Source of the DNA: Alcanivorax sp.
Lineage (GTDB): Bacteria > Pseudomonadota > Gammaproteobacteria > Pseudomonadales > Alcanivoracaceae
DNA length: 64,000 nucleotides
NCBI RefSeq assembly: GCF_002733835.1
Contig: NZ_NVWY01000002.1
Span: forward strand, 114,632-178,631
Direction of reading: 5' to 3'
Part shown: positions 7,633-18,285 of the stretch, piece after piece
Layout: each line of letters opens with the position of its first letter
Position numbering within the stretch: the first letter of the stretch is position 1
Notes under the pieces: generated by a model
What the model was told of the DNA's origin: nothing
The model's input: the letters and a program-made list of their open reading frames with translations, nothing else
The model's database searches: none
Made by a program: the position numbers and the translations under genes

Positions 7633-9354
7633 TCAGGCCGACGCAGGAGCATCCAGTTCCAGCAGCTCGGTCAAAAAATCCTGCCACAGTTCGTAGATCA
7701 TAAAGTGCCCCTGTTCGGGGAAACTGCGAAACTGCACGTTCGGTAAATCTGCGGCAAGGTGACGCGCCCCATCAATGGAAATAATGCCATCGGTTTCACC
7801 GTGCCACTGCAGGATCGGCACGGTAATCTGCTTGAGATCCACCCCCAGGGGTTTGAGATGATTCAGGTACTCTTCCATCATGATGCGCGCGCCCTGAAAA
7901 TGGCCTCGACGAGTCCGCTTGATGGTCCGCGCCAGCAGATCAGGATTGTTGAACACCGCCTGGTCCGACGCTGACATGCCCCGCGCCAGCATCTTGTAGA
8001 AGCGTTCCGGGGCCTTCTGTACCCCACGCACCCCCAGCCGTCCCACCAACATGAACAGGCGAGGATCGCGGCGGGAAATCTGCAGGCTCATCCGATGAAT
8101 GGGTTCCAGCTTGTCCAGCTCCAGGTGATCTCCCGCCAGCGTCGTGCTCAGCAGGCCTAACCGGTCGAACAGCTCCGGATAGAGCGCCGCTGCACACAGT
8201 GCATAAGGGCCACCGCCACAGTACGCCGCCATGGGCGGTTTGCGGATATGCAGGTGCTCACACAAAAACTGGATATCCCGGCCAAGATCCTTGAACTGGT
8301 AATTACGCTTGTAGGTGGAAATGCCATAGCCGGGCCGGACGATCAAAATCATTCGCAGGCCGCGCTCACGGTACCAGTCTTCAAACACGGTATGGTCGGG
8401 CATTGACGCCCCCTGATTCTCCAGCGTCAGTACCGGCCTGCCCTTGGGGTCACCATACTCATACCAGCTCAACACCCGCCCATCTGCAAGGGTGACGGTG
8501 TGCTCTTCGTCTTCGTCCTGCAATCGGGGCAAGCGGGCAGCCTGCACCAGCGCATGCCCCATGGCATGGCTAACCAGCTGCACCTGGCTGGTGATGTTGA
8601 GCTTTCCCATAACCGATTTCAGCTGGCTGCGGGCAGTGCTAATCTTGATGTTCAGCAATTGCGAGCTCTGTTGGAGATTTCCAACCTTGCACAGAAGGTG
8701 TAACAACCGGGATTCTGCTTCCGTGATACTGAACACGGAGCGCAGCATTTCTGGCGACGGTGTCACTACGCTGTGCCCCGCCAGCACCCAGACGATGGTG
8801 CGCACCTGGGCGATCGACCCGGGCGCATCCGATTTTTGCACCGGCAGGCACAATAAAGAAATGCCGTCCTGAGGCGAGGTGAGCAGCTGCGTATCTCGTC
8901 CTTCCGCGAGCCGGTTTACCCGCTCCAGAGCCTGTTTCAGCTCCCTGTCCGCAATACTCAAGGTGCCGTTTGCGCGCAGCTGGACAGGTCCATCCGCCAG
9001 CACCTGCTGCGCCACCGGATTGGATTCCAGCACCTGCAATTGCTCACCCAGCATCAGCATGGGCCAGGGCATCTGGTTGTACATGGCATTGAGCACGGTG
9101 GTGCGGTCTTCCAGCGCATGCATATAGGAGCTGGAGCGTACAGCTCGCTCAAGGTGCGAAATCAGGCCTTCCACTTCTGCACGACGCGGTGCCGGGCCAG
9201 GCACCAGAGCCGATTCTGCAGCCCCCTGCTCGATGAGGGAGCCCTCTTCTACCTCCGTCCAACCGGCAATGGTATCCAGCAGTTCGACCCAGTCGCCCGG
9301 GGATAACGCGGTTTCATAGATCTTGCCGATCAATGCATCATTGTCGTTTTTCAA
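7633..9354 (-). CDS. LuxR-type HTH / alpha-beta hydrolase fusion regulator, copy 1
   Basis: 573 residues from a TTG at 9354 preceded by GGGGAC; homology to the second copy starts here (NDNDALIGKIYETALSPGDW). An upstream TTG at 9417 would add 21 residues. Domains: a PAS-like N-terminal region, a LuxR-type helix-turn-helix at about 209-270 (ITEAESRLLHLLCKVGN...TARSQLKSVMGKLN), and a C-terminal alpha/beta hydrolase. The nucleophile elbow is AAYCGGGPYAL, so cysteine (residue 379, codon 8218-8220) stands where serine is normal. Asp in WHGETDG and His in EQGHFMIY complete a possible triad. It may be a regulator that senses or processes an ester or acyl ligand. An SDR and a thioesterase lie between the two copies. 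Confidence 0.8.
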   Translation of the reverse strand: MKNDNDALIGKIYETALSPGDWVELLDTIAGWTEVEEGSLIEQGAAESALVPGPAPRRAEVEGLISHLERAVRSSSYMHALEDRTTVLNAMYNQMPWPMLMLGEQLQVLESNPVAQQVLADGPVQLRANGTLSIADRELKQALERVNRLAEGRDTQLLTSPQDGISLLCLPVQKSDAPGSIAQVRTIVWVLAGHSVVTPSPEMLRSVFSITEAESRLLHLLCKVGNLQQSSQLLNIKISTARSQLKSVMGKLNITSQVQLVSHAMGHALVQAARLPRLQDEDEEHTVTLADGRVLSWYEYGDPKGRPVLTLENQGASMPDHTVFEDWYRERGLRMILIVRPGYGISTYKRNYQFKDLGRDIQFLCEHLHIRKPPMAAYCGGGPYALCAAALYPELFDRLGLLSTTLAGDHLELDKLEPIHRMSLQISRRDPRLFMLVGRLGVRGVQKAPERFYKMLARGMSASDQAVFNNPDLLARTIKRTRRGHFQGARIMMEEYLNHLKPLGVDLKQITVPILQWHGETDGIISIDGARHLAADLPNVQFRSFPEQGHFMIYELWQDFLTELLELDAPASA

Positions 9355-9515
9355 AACCGTCCCCGATTCGGTTAGCCATGAAATAGCATAGGCAGGGACC
9401 TGGTAAGCGGCAACCAAAAGGAGATGAAAAGGGAATCCTGAAGCGTGGGAGGGACTGGCAACGTGCCAGCATCTTCGACCACATAGCTGCCGGCACGCCT
9501 TTCAAACATCACGGC

Positions 9516-10442
9516 TTATGCTTCGTCCTCTCCTTGTGTATTCAGGTAGCGAACGCCCGTGAGCCGTTCGGACTCGTCCCATAACCGTTGCGCCAGGCCT
9601 TCGTTATCCGTGATTTTTCGGGCAAAGGCCTGTGCCGGGTAGCCTCGCAGCTCGAGAATTTTTCCATCCGGGCCGTAATAACCTCCGGAAATCACATCAT
9701 CGCTGGTGGCCGCCATCACCCCCGGCAGGCAGCCCATCTCTGCCGGCTGGGCCATAAATTTGTTGAACAGCCCGCCGCCGGGAATGGTGTCCTGCAGATG
9801 GGTCGCCGAGTAGCCAGGATGGGCTGCCATTACCTGAATGTTTGAGCCGCGTTTGCGCAAACGGCGGTGCACATCCTTGGCAAAAATCAGATTGGCCAGC
9901 TTGCTCTGGCAATAGAACGGCCAGCGGGAATAACGCTTCTCCGCATTGAGATTCCCCCACATGATCTTTCCGCTACGGTGCGCCAAGCTGGAGATCTGCA
10001 CGATACGCGGGGCCGGCGCCGCGTCCAGCAGATCAAGCAAGGGACCGGTAAGCGCGAAGTGCCCGAGATGATTGGTCCCAAACTGTATTTCAAAGCCATC
10101 CTTGGTGCGCTGTAGCGGCGGCGCCATCAAACCCGCGTTGTTGAGCAGAATATCCAGCGTGCTGATACGTTCTTTCAGCGCCACAACAAACGCCTTTACC
10201 GATGCCAGATCCGCCAGATCCAGCGACATGACAATCAACCTGGCATCTGGAGTCCGTTCTCTGACCTGCTCCACCGCTGCTTCCGCCTTGGCCGTATTTC
10301 GGCATGCCAGGATCACCTCTGCGCCGTTGGCGGCAAACAGCTTCACCGCTTCCAGGCCAATACCACTGTTGGCACCGGTGACCACTATGGTCTTGCCGGT
10401 AAGGTCAGGAATATGTGCTGGGCGCCAGCTGGATTTAGCCAT
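9516..10442 (-). CDS. Short-chain dehydrogenase/reductase, retinol-dehydrogenase-like
   Basis: 308 residues from the ATG at 10442, which follows AAGGAC; the frame is open further upstream but runs through a heptamer-repeat region. Classical SDR features: NAD(P)-binding TGANSGIG near residue 18, the LNNAGLM motif, catalytic Ser in QISSLAHR and YCQSK with Tyr and Lys. The wide-substrate retinol dehydrogenase / WW-oxidoreductase branch fits best. It probably acts on a hydrophobic alcohol or ketone. It lies between the two LuxR-hydrolase genes and may be under their control, which is inference from position. Confidence 0.85.
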   Translation of the reverse strand: MAKSSWRPAHIPDLTGKTIVVTGANSGIGLEAVKLFAANGAEVILACRNTAKAEAAVEQVRERTPDARLIVMSLDLADLASVKAFVVALKERISTLDILLNNAGLMAPPLQRTKDGFEIQFGTNHLGHFALTGPLLDLLDAAPAPRIVQISSLAHRSGKIMWGNLNAEKRYSRWPFYCQSKLANLIFAKDVHRRLRKRGSNIQVMAAHPGYSATHLQDTIPGGGLFNKFMAQPAEMGCLPGVMAATSDDVISGGYYGPDGKILELRGYPAQAFARKITDNEGLAQRLWDESERLTGVRYLNTQGEDEA

Positions 10443-10543
10443 GGCTCGTCCTTGGTTTATGGATGTTGGCAGTATTGTTCGCCGTCGCCAGAACGGTAGC
10501 ACGTTCCTGTTGGGCCAATTAGTCAGATCGCTGCCAGGCAACC

Positions 10544-10754
10544 GCTGGACGCCGGATGCCCTACGGCGGACGCTTGCCTTCAAAACCTAAAAACCTTGGC
10601 CGCCATGCTCTCTGCGCAAAATGCCTTACTCACAATTGCCTGAATCATGACCCTGGCCCTTCTTCAAAGTGCCCCTCAAAGCAGGATGTCGCAATAACGA
10701 CAACCTCTCAGGCCATGGGGTTTTACGTCAGACATCCGGCGTCGAGCGTTCGGC
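10544..10754. repeat. Inverted heptamer-repeat arms, GCCNGAY type (locus B), in a 426-bp gene-free gap
   Basis: The gap 10443-10868 holds no convincing gene. It carries a left arm at 10544-10578 (GCTGGAC, GCCGGAT, GCCCTAC, GGCGGAC, GCTTGCC) and an inverted right arm at 10727-10754 (GTCAGAC, ATCCGGC, GTCGAGC, GTTCGGC). The reverse complement of the right arm matches the left over CGCT-GACGCCGGATG with one difference. CAAAACC follows the left arm and GGGGTTTT precedes the right one, the same inner arrangement as locus A. Confidence 0.75.
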
Positions 10755-10868
10755 AAAATGCCGGGTATTCGTGATAAACCCATCAAACGGCAAATAGCGT
10801 ATTCTTCACTCTAACCCGCGAAGAACCTAAAATAAGCCCCCACCCCCACTCCACCGGAGTCTCACCCC

Positions 10869-11285
10869 ATGGCACGCGTTACACTCGATTTGCCCGAACA
10901 GTTTCTTTACACCCACACTATCAACGTGCGCATGACCGACCTGAATACCGGTAAACATGTGGGCAATGATCAGATGATTTCGCTGCTTTCCGAAGCTCGC
11001 TACCGATTCTTCTGCGATATCGATTACAGCCAGGAGCGCATTGTGGTGACCGACCTGGTAGCCAGTTATCGTGCCGAGAGCTTTGCGCAGGACGATTTGC
11101 AGTTTGAAGTGGGGCTGATGGATTTCAACAAGTACGGAGCGGACCTGATTTTTCGGGTAACCAAACAACCCAGCGGGCAACTGGTGGTGCTAGCCAAACA
11201 GGGCTTCGTGTTTTTTGATCACCAGAACCACGGCGTGATGCCCGTGCCCGATGACTTCAAGGCAAAGTTCCCCGGTATTGTCTAA
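10869..11285 (+). CDS. Acyl-CoA thioesterase, hotdog fold
   Basis: 138 residues, start ATG at 10869 after CGGAG. The N-terminal TINVRMTDLNTGKHVGNDQM resembles 4HBT-type thioesterases, in which an Asp at this position and the following helix (SLLSEARYRFF) form the active site. The later part (ESFAQDDLQFEVGLMDFNKYGADLIFRV...GFVFFDHQNHGVMPVP) matches the strands of a single hotdog domain. It should hydrolyse an acyl-CoA or related thioester in the cytoplasm. It converges on the second LuxR-hydrolase gene with a gap of 28 bp. The exact substrate is unknown. Confidence 0.8.
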   Translation: MARVTLDLPEQFLYTHTINVRMTDLNTGKHVGNDQMISLLSEARYRFFCDIDYSQERIVVTDLVASYRAESFAQDDLQFEVGLMDFNKYGADLIFRVTKQPSGQLVVLAKQGFVFFDHQNHGVMPVPDDFKAKFPGIV

Positions 11286-11313
11286 GGCGCTACCGAATAC
11301 TCCCTGCGGACGG

Positions 11314-13026
11314 TTACCCGTTTTCCGTATCCGCCGGTAATTCCAGCAACTCGCTGAGAAAGTCCTCCCAGACGGCATAGATCATGAAACGCCCCAATCC
11401 TGAAAAGCTGCGAAATCTCACGCCGGGGATCTCGGACGCCAGACCACGGGCACTACCGATAGAGATAATCCGGTCGTCTTCACCGTGCCAGTGAAGCACA
11501 GGAATGGAGATATCCCCCAGATCCACTTTCCAGGGAAACTGCAGACGCAGGTATTCATCGATAAGAATTTTTGCGCCCTGGAAATGGCTCCGCCGCATAC
11601 ACTTGATTAAACGGCCCAGTAGATCCGGATTACCCAGCACGTCCTGATCATGCTGACAGAGCGATTTGGCCAGCTTGGCAAAATACTTTTCCGGCGCATG
11701 TTGCACGCCGCGCAAGCCGAGCCGGCCCATCAACACAAACAAACGTGGGTCGCGACGAAAAAGCCGGAGGAACATCTTGTGTAAGCGGTCCAGTTTATCC
11801 AGCTCAAAATGCTCAATGGGGACGGTGCTGGCAAGAATACCCAACCGCTCAAAAATTTCCGGATGCGTAGCTGCGGCGCAGAGGGCATAGGGACCACCCC
11901 CACAATACGCCGCCATCGGCGGCCGCTGAATTTTCAGGTGCTGACAGAGGGCCAGAATATCGTCAGCAAAATCCCGAAATTCAAAGTTCTTCTTGTAGGT
12001 AGAAATGCCATATCCGGGGCGCACGATCATGATCATGCGCAAACCTTTTTCCCGGTACCAGCCATCAAAAAACGTATGGTCGGGCACCGCAGCCCCCAGG
12101 TTATCCAGCGTCAGTACCGGGCGCCCACTCGGATCGCCATACTCGTACCAACTGAGTACCCGGCCGTCGGGTAACGACAGTGTAAATTCCCGTTCAGCCT
12201 GCACATGCGGCAACCGGGCTGCCTGCACCAGGGCATGCCCCATGGCCTGACTGACCAATTGCACCTGGCTGCTGGCGTTGAGCTTGCTCATGGTGGACTT
12301 GAGCTGGGTGCGGGCCGTGTGCACGCTGATATTGAGCAGCTCGGCACTTTGGTTCAGATTGCCCACTTTACACAGCAGGTGCAGTAGACGGGATTCGGCA
12401 TGGGTAATATGAAAGACGGACCGGAGCATCTCCGGCGAGGGCGTCACCATGCTCTGCCCGGCCAACACCCAGACAATGGTGCGTACCTGGGAAATGCTGC
12501 CTGGCGCATCGGACTTTTCCACCGGCAGGCAGAGTAAGGAAACCGAGTCCTGCCGGGAGTTGAGAAGCTGCGTTTCCCGCCCTGCTTCCAGTGAAATTAC
12601 CCGCTTCAGGGACTGGCGCAGTTCACGATCACTGAACTGCAAAGACCCGTCCGGCAGAATCTCCAACGGCCCACTGGACAAGGCCTGTTCCGCTACCGGG
12701 TTGCATTCGAGCACACACATTTGCTCATCGAGCATCAGCATGGGCCAGGGCATCTGGTTGTACATGTCGTTGAGGATACGGGTGCGGTCCTCTAGTGCAT
12801 GCATATACGCACTACTGCGCACGGCGCGATCCAGATGATTGATCAGTACTTCGACTTCGGCAGGCGTTCTTCTGTTATCAATAGCGATACTCACCGATTC
12901 CGGTGATGGGCCTGAGGGAACATCTGTCCAGCTGGTAATGGTATCGACCAGATCCACCCAGTCGCCCGGGGAAAGCGCCGTCTCGTAAATCTGACCAATC
13001 AGCTCGTCATTATCCGTGTCATTCAC
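11314..13026 (-). CDS. LuxR-type HTH / alpha-beta hydrolase fusion regulator, copy 2
   Basis: 570 residues from a GTG at 13026 with AGGTGGGG upstream; an ATG at 13065 would add 13 residues but has no ribosome site. Closely similar to copy 1 along its length: ELIGQIYETALSPGDWVDL, a LuxR helix-turn-helix (THAESRLLHLLCKVGN...TARTQLKSTMSKLN) and the hydrolase domain with the same cysteine elbow AAYCGGGPYAL. The histidine of copy 1 is replaced by arginine here (GLGRFMIY, codon CGT), so the triad is broken. It may therefore bind a ligand without hydrolysing it. Both copies flank an SDR and a thioesterase, suggesting a duplicated sensor for a lipid-related signal. Confidence 0.8.
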   Translation of the reverse strand: MNDTDNDELIGQIYETALSPGDWVDLVDTITSWTDVPSGPSPESVSIAIDNRRTPAEVEVLINHLDRAVRSSAYMHALEDRTRILNDMYNQMPWPMLMLDEQMCVLECNPVAEQALSSGPLEILPDGSLQFSDRELRQSLKRVISLEAGRETQLLNSRQDSVSLLCLPVEKSDAPGSISQVRTIVWVLAGQSMVTPSPEMLRSVFHITHAESRLLHLLCKVGNLNQSAELLNISVHTARTQLKSTMSKLNASSQVQLVSQAMGHALVQAARLPHVQAEREFTLSLPDGRVLSWYEYGDPSGRPVLTLDNLGAAVPDHTFFDGWYREKGLRMIMIVRPGYGISTYKKNFEFRDFADDILALCQHLKIQRPPMAAYCGGGPYALCAAATHPEIFERLGILASTVPIEHFELDKLDRLHKMFLRLFRRDPRLFVLMGRLGLRGVQHAPEKYFAKLAKSLCQHDQDVLGNPDLLGRLIKCMRRSHFQGAKILIDEYLRLQFPWKVDLGDISIPVLHWHGEDDRIISIGSARGLASEIPGVRFRSFSGLGRFMIYAVWEDFLSELLELPADTENG

Positions 13027-13141
13027 CACCACCCCACCTACCCGACCACGCCTCGTCATCACCATAATAGGAAGGGGGTATCAGAGGGGCAAGCGATTCA
13101 GTCCACCGTTCGCCTCATTCAATCGCCCACCAAGGCATGAC

Positions 13142-14347
13142 TTACAGCGCCATCCCCGTACACCAGCCATTGGCCCACGCCCACTGGAAGTTGAACCCGC
13201 CCAGCTGCCCGGTCACATCCAGCACCTCACCAATGAAATGCAGCCCGGGTACCGTTTTGACTTCAAAGGTTTTTGAGGAAATCGCATCGGTGTCCACCCC
13301 GCCCAGGGTCACTTCCGCCGTGCGATAGCCTTCCGTGCCCGAGGGTTTGAACGCCCAGCCTTTCAGCGTCGCAGCAACACTTGCCAGCCGTTCATTGCTG
13401 AACTGCTGAAGATTGCCCTGCCAGCCGAATTGATCGGCCAGTGCAGCGGCCAGACGCTGGGAGAAATACTGGCGCAGCCAACGCTCCAGGCCACGATTAG
13501 GGTGCTCTCGCCGCTCCTCCACCAACTGCGCAAACGGGTCCGCCACCTGGGGTAACCAATCTACCGTCACTGGCTGTCCCGGCGTCCAGAAGCTGGATAC
13601 CTGCAACATGGCAGGCCCGGACAGGCCACGGTGGGTAATCAGCATGGGCTCGGCAAAGGATGCACCTGCGGTTTGCGCCACCACATCGGTGCTGATGCCA
13701 GACAGGGCGGCCAGCCAGGCCTTGTCATCCGGTTGCAGGGTAAACGGTACCAGCCCGGCACGGGTGGGCAAAACGTCCAGCCCGAACTGTTCCGCCAGTT
13801 GGTACCCGAAGCCGGTGGCACCCATGGTGGGGATCGACAGGCCGCCGCAGGCCACCACCAGTTTTGTACACTGAACGCTGCCCCCACTGGCGCTCAACGC
13901 AAAGCCTGATGCCGTTTGTCTGACGCGCCGAATATCAGTCTTTAAGCGGATCTCGGCTCCGGCCCACTCACATTCCGTCAGCAGAATGCCAAGAATATCT
14001 TTGGAGGAGTCCGCACAGAACAATTGCCCCGGCGCTTTTTCCACGTGTTCGATGCCGTGACGTTCCACCAGCTCCACAAAGTGCCAGGGACTGTAACGCT
14101 TGAGAGCCGATTTGCAGAAATGCGGGTTAGCGGAGACAAAATGCTCCGGTGTGGTATTCAGGTTGGTGAAGTTGCAGCGACCACCACCGGACATGAGGAT
14201 TTTCTTGCCAGCCTTGTTGGCATGGTCCAGCACCAACACCCGATGGCCCTGATACGCTGCCGTGGCCGCACACATCAGCCCGGCTGCGCCAGCACCGATC
14301 ACGACCACATCTACCTCGGTTGTGCCTGCCCCTGTTTTACCTGACAT
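13142..14347 (-). CDS. NAD(P)/FAD-dependent oxidoreductase, HI0933/BaiN family
   Basis: 401 residues. The N-terminal DVVVIGAGAAGLMCAATAA is a dinucleotide-binding Rossmann motif, followed by KKILMSGGGRCNFTNLN, the signature of the HI0933/YhiN family. The C-terminal block HFIGEVLDVTGQLGGFNFQWAW is the second FAD-contacting segment. Members are soluble flavoproteins; BaiN of gut clostridia reduces bile-acid intermediates, but for most proteobacterial members the physiological substrate is unknown. The gene stands alone, upstream of a small lipoprotein on the same strand after a 103-bp gap. Confidence 0.88.
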   Translation of the reverse strand: MSGKTGAGTTEVDVVVIGAGAAGLMCAATAAYQGHRVLVLDHANKAGKKILMSGGGRCNFTNLNTTPEHFVSANPHFCKSALKRYSPWHFVELVERHGIEHVEKAPGQLFCADSSKDILGILLTECEWAGAEIRLKTDIRRVRQTASGFALSASGGSVQCTKLVVACGGLSIPTMGATGFGYQLAEQFGLDVLPTRAGLVPFTLQPDDKAWLAALSGISTDVVAQTAGASFAEPMLITHRGLSGPAMLQVSSFWTPGQPVTVDWLPQVADPFAQLVEERREHPNRGLERWLRQYFSQRLAAALADQFGWQGNLQQFSNERLASVAATLKGWAFKPSGTEGYRTAEVTLGGVDTDAISSKTFEVKTVPGLHFIGEVLDVTGQLGGFNFQWAWANGWCTGMAL

Positions 14348-14450
14348 GAAACCACCAGCCTGAATCCGGCCGGCAAGGATAACGGGGATGCACCGCCGGT
14401 GCCATCGGTGTGGCTTGTACGGCAGGCAGGTTTACGGCCCAGGCCGGCGA

Positions 14451-14729
14451 TTACTGAATAACGGAGATTTCGGCGGTGGTGCTGTAATGTTCGCTGCTCG
14501 CCTTGATCGCGGCAGCGCCGTTGGCCACCTGAATGTCGTTACGGTGGCGACCGCTGCTCATGACCTGCTCGCCCGGCACCACGCGTGTACCTTGCGGCGC
14601 ATCATTGTTCACGATAGGAAGTGGCTCCTGCCGGTCACTGCTGCTGATGTCATCTTCTTCAAAATAACAACCGTTGAGCAATGTGGCACCGCAGAGCATG
14701 ACTGCGAGGTATTTCAGGGTGCTCTTCAT
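14451..14729 (-). CDS. Small predicted lipoprotein
   Basis: 92 residues with a strong ribosome site (GGGGGAAC) before the ATG. The N-terminus MKSTLKYLAVMLCGATLLNG is a type II signal peptide with lipobox LLNGC, so Cys21 should be lipidated. The mature chain starts YFEEDD, acidic residues at +2 to +5, then a low-complexity region and a predicted beta-rich end (SSEHYSTTAEISVIQ). I do not recognise a family. No partner gene is evident from position. Confidence 0.7.
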   Translation of the reverse strand: MKSTLKYLAVMLCGATLLNGCYFEEDDISSSDRQEPLPIVNNDAPQGTRVVPGEQVMSSGRHRNDIQVANGAAAIKASSEHYSTTAEISVIQ

Positions 14730-14878
14730 GGTGTTCCCCCAATAGCCCGCCTCAAGGCGGAAAACTAACTGCCCGTTTCGGGCTTATCGTGCCTTTATAC
14801 CCTGCCTGCCCCTGGCAGTACAGCACGTCGCCCGGGTTAACCCGCAAGGGATACCCGGGCACGCAGCGACACCCGGCG

Positions 14879-15847
14879 CTACTGGCCGAGCTCCTGTTCG
14901 GTAAAGGTATCGGCAAACAGGGGGGAGCTGAGGTAACGTTCGCCGGAATCCGGCAGCACCACCACAATGGTCTTGCCGGCAAACTCCGGCTGCTGGCTGA
15001 GGCGATCCGCCACACACATGGCCGCCCCACAGGAAATACCGGCCAGAATACCTTCTTCCTGCATCAGCTTGTGGGCCCATTCCATGGCATCTTCGTTGCT
15101 GACCTGCTCCGCCCGGTCCACCACTGCCATATCCAGATTCTTCGGCACAAAACCAGCACCAATGCCCTGAATCTTGTGGGGGCCATGGGTGGGCTCTTCC
15201 CCTTTCAGGGCAGCAGAGATCATGGTCGAGGAGTCTGGCTCCACCGCCACGGCAGTGATCGCCTTGCCCTTCTCGTTTTTGATGAAACGGGAGACACCGG
15301 TAATCGTACCTCCGGTGCCAACGCCACAAACCAGCACGTCAATATCACCACCGGTGGCGTCCCAGATTTCAGGGCCGGTGGTTTTTTCATGGATGTCAGG
15401 GTTGGCCGGATTATTGAACTGCTGCAGCATCAAATGGCTGTCCGGGTTTTCCTGTACCAGCTCTTCCGCCCTGGCAATCGCACCGGGCATGCCTTTCGGG
15501 CCAGGCGTCAGTACCAGTTTGGCGCCCAGCGCCTTGAGGATCTTGCGGCGCTCCAGGCTCATGGAGTCCGGCATGGTCAGCACCAGATCGTAGCCCCGGG
15601 CCGCCGCCACATAGGCCAAAGCAATACCGGTATTACCGCTGGTGGGCTCCACCAGGGTCATACCCGGCTTCAGTTTGCCGCTCTTCTCTGCGTCCCAGAT
15701 CATGGACGCGCCAATCCGGCACTTCACACTGCCGGCCGGGTTACGGGATTCGATCTTGGCGAGAATATTGCCCTGACTGATGCGATTGATCTTCACCAGG
15801 GGGGTGTTACCGATGGTTTCGCTATTGTCTTGGTAAATGCCGGTCAT
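14879..15847 (-). CDS. cysK: Cysteine synthase A
   Basis: 322 residues from the ATG at 15847, preceded by GGAGGAG. O-acetylserine sulfhydrylase: O-acetyl-L-serine plus sulfide gives L-cysteine and acetate in the cytoplasm, with pyridoxal phosphate. Seen: the Schiff-base lysine in [11 protein letters not shown] (Lys42), the substrate loop TSGNTG (69-74) and the phosphate-binding VGTGGTITG. The Cys after the PLP lysine (SVKCR) is typical of CysK-type enzymes. Small hairpins around 14760-14785 follow the gene. An upstream ATG at 15862 is disfavoured by spacing. Confidence 0.95.
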   Translation of the reverse strand: MTGIYQDNSETIGNTPLVKINRISQGNILAKIESRNPAGSVKCRIGASMIWDAEKSGKLKPGMTLVEPTSGNTGIALAYVAAARGYDLVLTMPDSMSLERRKILKALGAKLVLTPGPKGMPGAIARAEELVQENPDSHLMLQQFNNPANPDIHEKTTGPEIWDATGGDIDVLVCGVGTGGTITGVSRFIKNEKGKAITAVAVEPDSSTMISAALKGEEPTHGPHKIQGIGAGFVPKNLDMAVVDRAEQVSNEDAMEWAHKLMQEEGILAGISCGAAMCVADRLSQQPEFAGKTIVVVLPDSGERYLSSPLFADTFTEQELGQ

Positions 15848-15886
15848 AATGCTCTCCTCCATTCTCGGCGCGCGTTGCGCAATGCC

Positions 15887-16912
15887 TTACTGTGGTTTGT
15901 CCTGCTTTTTCAGCCGCCGGTTCCAGCGTTGGCGCGCATACAGGCGCAGGTCGGCCACGTTATCGGTTTCATCCATGATTTCACGGCCCAGGATGCTTTC
16001 CAGAATATCTTCCAGGGTGATCAGGCCCACCCAGGTGCCGTGGTCATCATAAACCACCGCCATATGCTGACGTTGGGTCAACATGGCGCTAAACAAGTCT
16101 TCAATATTCAGCGTGGTATGCACCATGGATACTTCACGGGCCAGCGTCTGCATGGTCTGGTCCGGGCCACTATCCAGTAAATCGGATTTATGGATATACC
16201 CTTTCGCTTCACCGCTGGCGCTCATCACCGGGTAACGGGAAAACGGCTGCCCCTTTTCACGTTCCTTGAATTCGCGGACGGTCAGGCCTGGCTCGACCAC
16301 CCGGCAAACCGTGCTCGGGGTCATGATGGCGCCCACCCGGATATCGTGCAGGCGCAGGATGTTATGAATCACCCGGTGTTCATCGTCATCCAGGGCGCCC
16401 TGGTCCTCACCCATGTCTGCCAGGGCGCGAATTTCAGCCCGCACATCCACATCATGCTCGTTGCCACCAATACGACTGGTAATCAGCTTGGACAGCCAGA
16501 CAAAAGGCAACAGCGACACCATGATGACCTTGAGCGTGGGCGGCAGCATCGGTGCCAGTGAACGCCAGTATTTCGCGCCAATGGTTTTCGGAATGATCTC
16601 GGAGAACACCAGAATCGCCAGCGTCATGATTCCCGACGCGGCCCCCAGCCAGGCTTCCCCGAACACCACTGCCACCTGGGCACCGACGCCGGTGGCGCCG
16701 ACCGTATGCGCCACGGTGTTAAGAGTCAGAATGGCAGACAGGGGCTTGTCGATATCATCCTTGAACGCACGCAGGCTCTTGTAAAGCTTCGGGTTGCTGT
16801 CGCGCAGGCCGGCAATAAAACTGGGCGTAATGGATAGCAGTGCCGCTTCCAGCACGGAGCACACAAAGGAAAAACCGATAGAAATGGTGGCGAATATAAT
16901 CAGCAACGTCAC
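15887..16912 (-). CDS. CNNM/CorC-type membrane protein with CBS pair
   Basis: 341 residues from a GTG at 16912, chosen because AAGGAG lies 9 bp upstream. An N-terminal DUF21 domain with about four membrane helices (LLIIFATISIGFSFVCSVLE and IMTLAILVFSEIIPKTIGAK) is followed by two CBS domains (about 195-320: HDIRVGAIMTPSTVCRV and GLITLEDILESILG). No C-terminal transporter-associated (CorC_HlyC) domain is left; the protein ends in a basic tail RQRWNRRLKKQ. CNNM-type proteins export Mg2+ or other divalent cations with adenine nucleotide sensing by the CBS pair. The ion here is not known. Confidence 0.88.
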   Translation of the reverse strand: MTLLIIFATISIGFSFVCSVLEAALLSITPSFIAGLRDSNPKLYKSLRAFKDDIDKPLSAILTLNTVAHTVGATGVGAQVAVVFGEAWLGAASGIMTLAILVFSEIIPKTIGAKYWRSLAPMLPPTLKVIMVSLLPFVWLSKLITSRIGGNEHDVDVRAEIRALADMGEDQGALDDDEHRVIHNILRLHDIRVGAIMTPSTVCRVVEPGLTVREFKEREKGQPFSRYPVMSASGEAKGYIHKSDLLDSGPDQTMQTLAREVSMVHTTLNIEDLFSAMLTQRQHMAVVYDDHGTWVGLITLEDILESILGREIMDETDNVADLRLYARQRWNRRLKKQDKPQ

Positions 16913-16969
16913 CGATGCATGCTCCTTATGACAGCAAGCAACCGGATAAACCGGCTGCTTGAATTGAGG

Positions 16970-18271
<1,302 letters not shown>

Positions 18272-18285
<14 letters not shown>

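Noticed and set aside
14789-16180. Plus-strand open frame across cysK and the CNNM gene
   Set aside because: It spans two well-supported minus-strand genes and their ribosome sites, and its translation shows no family.
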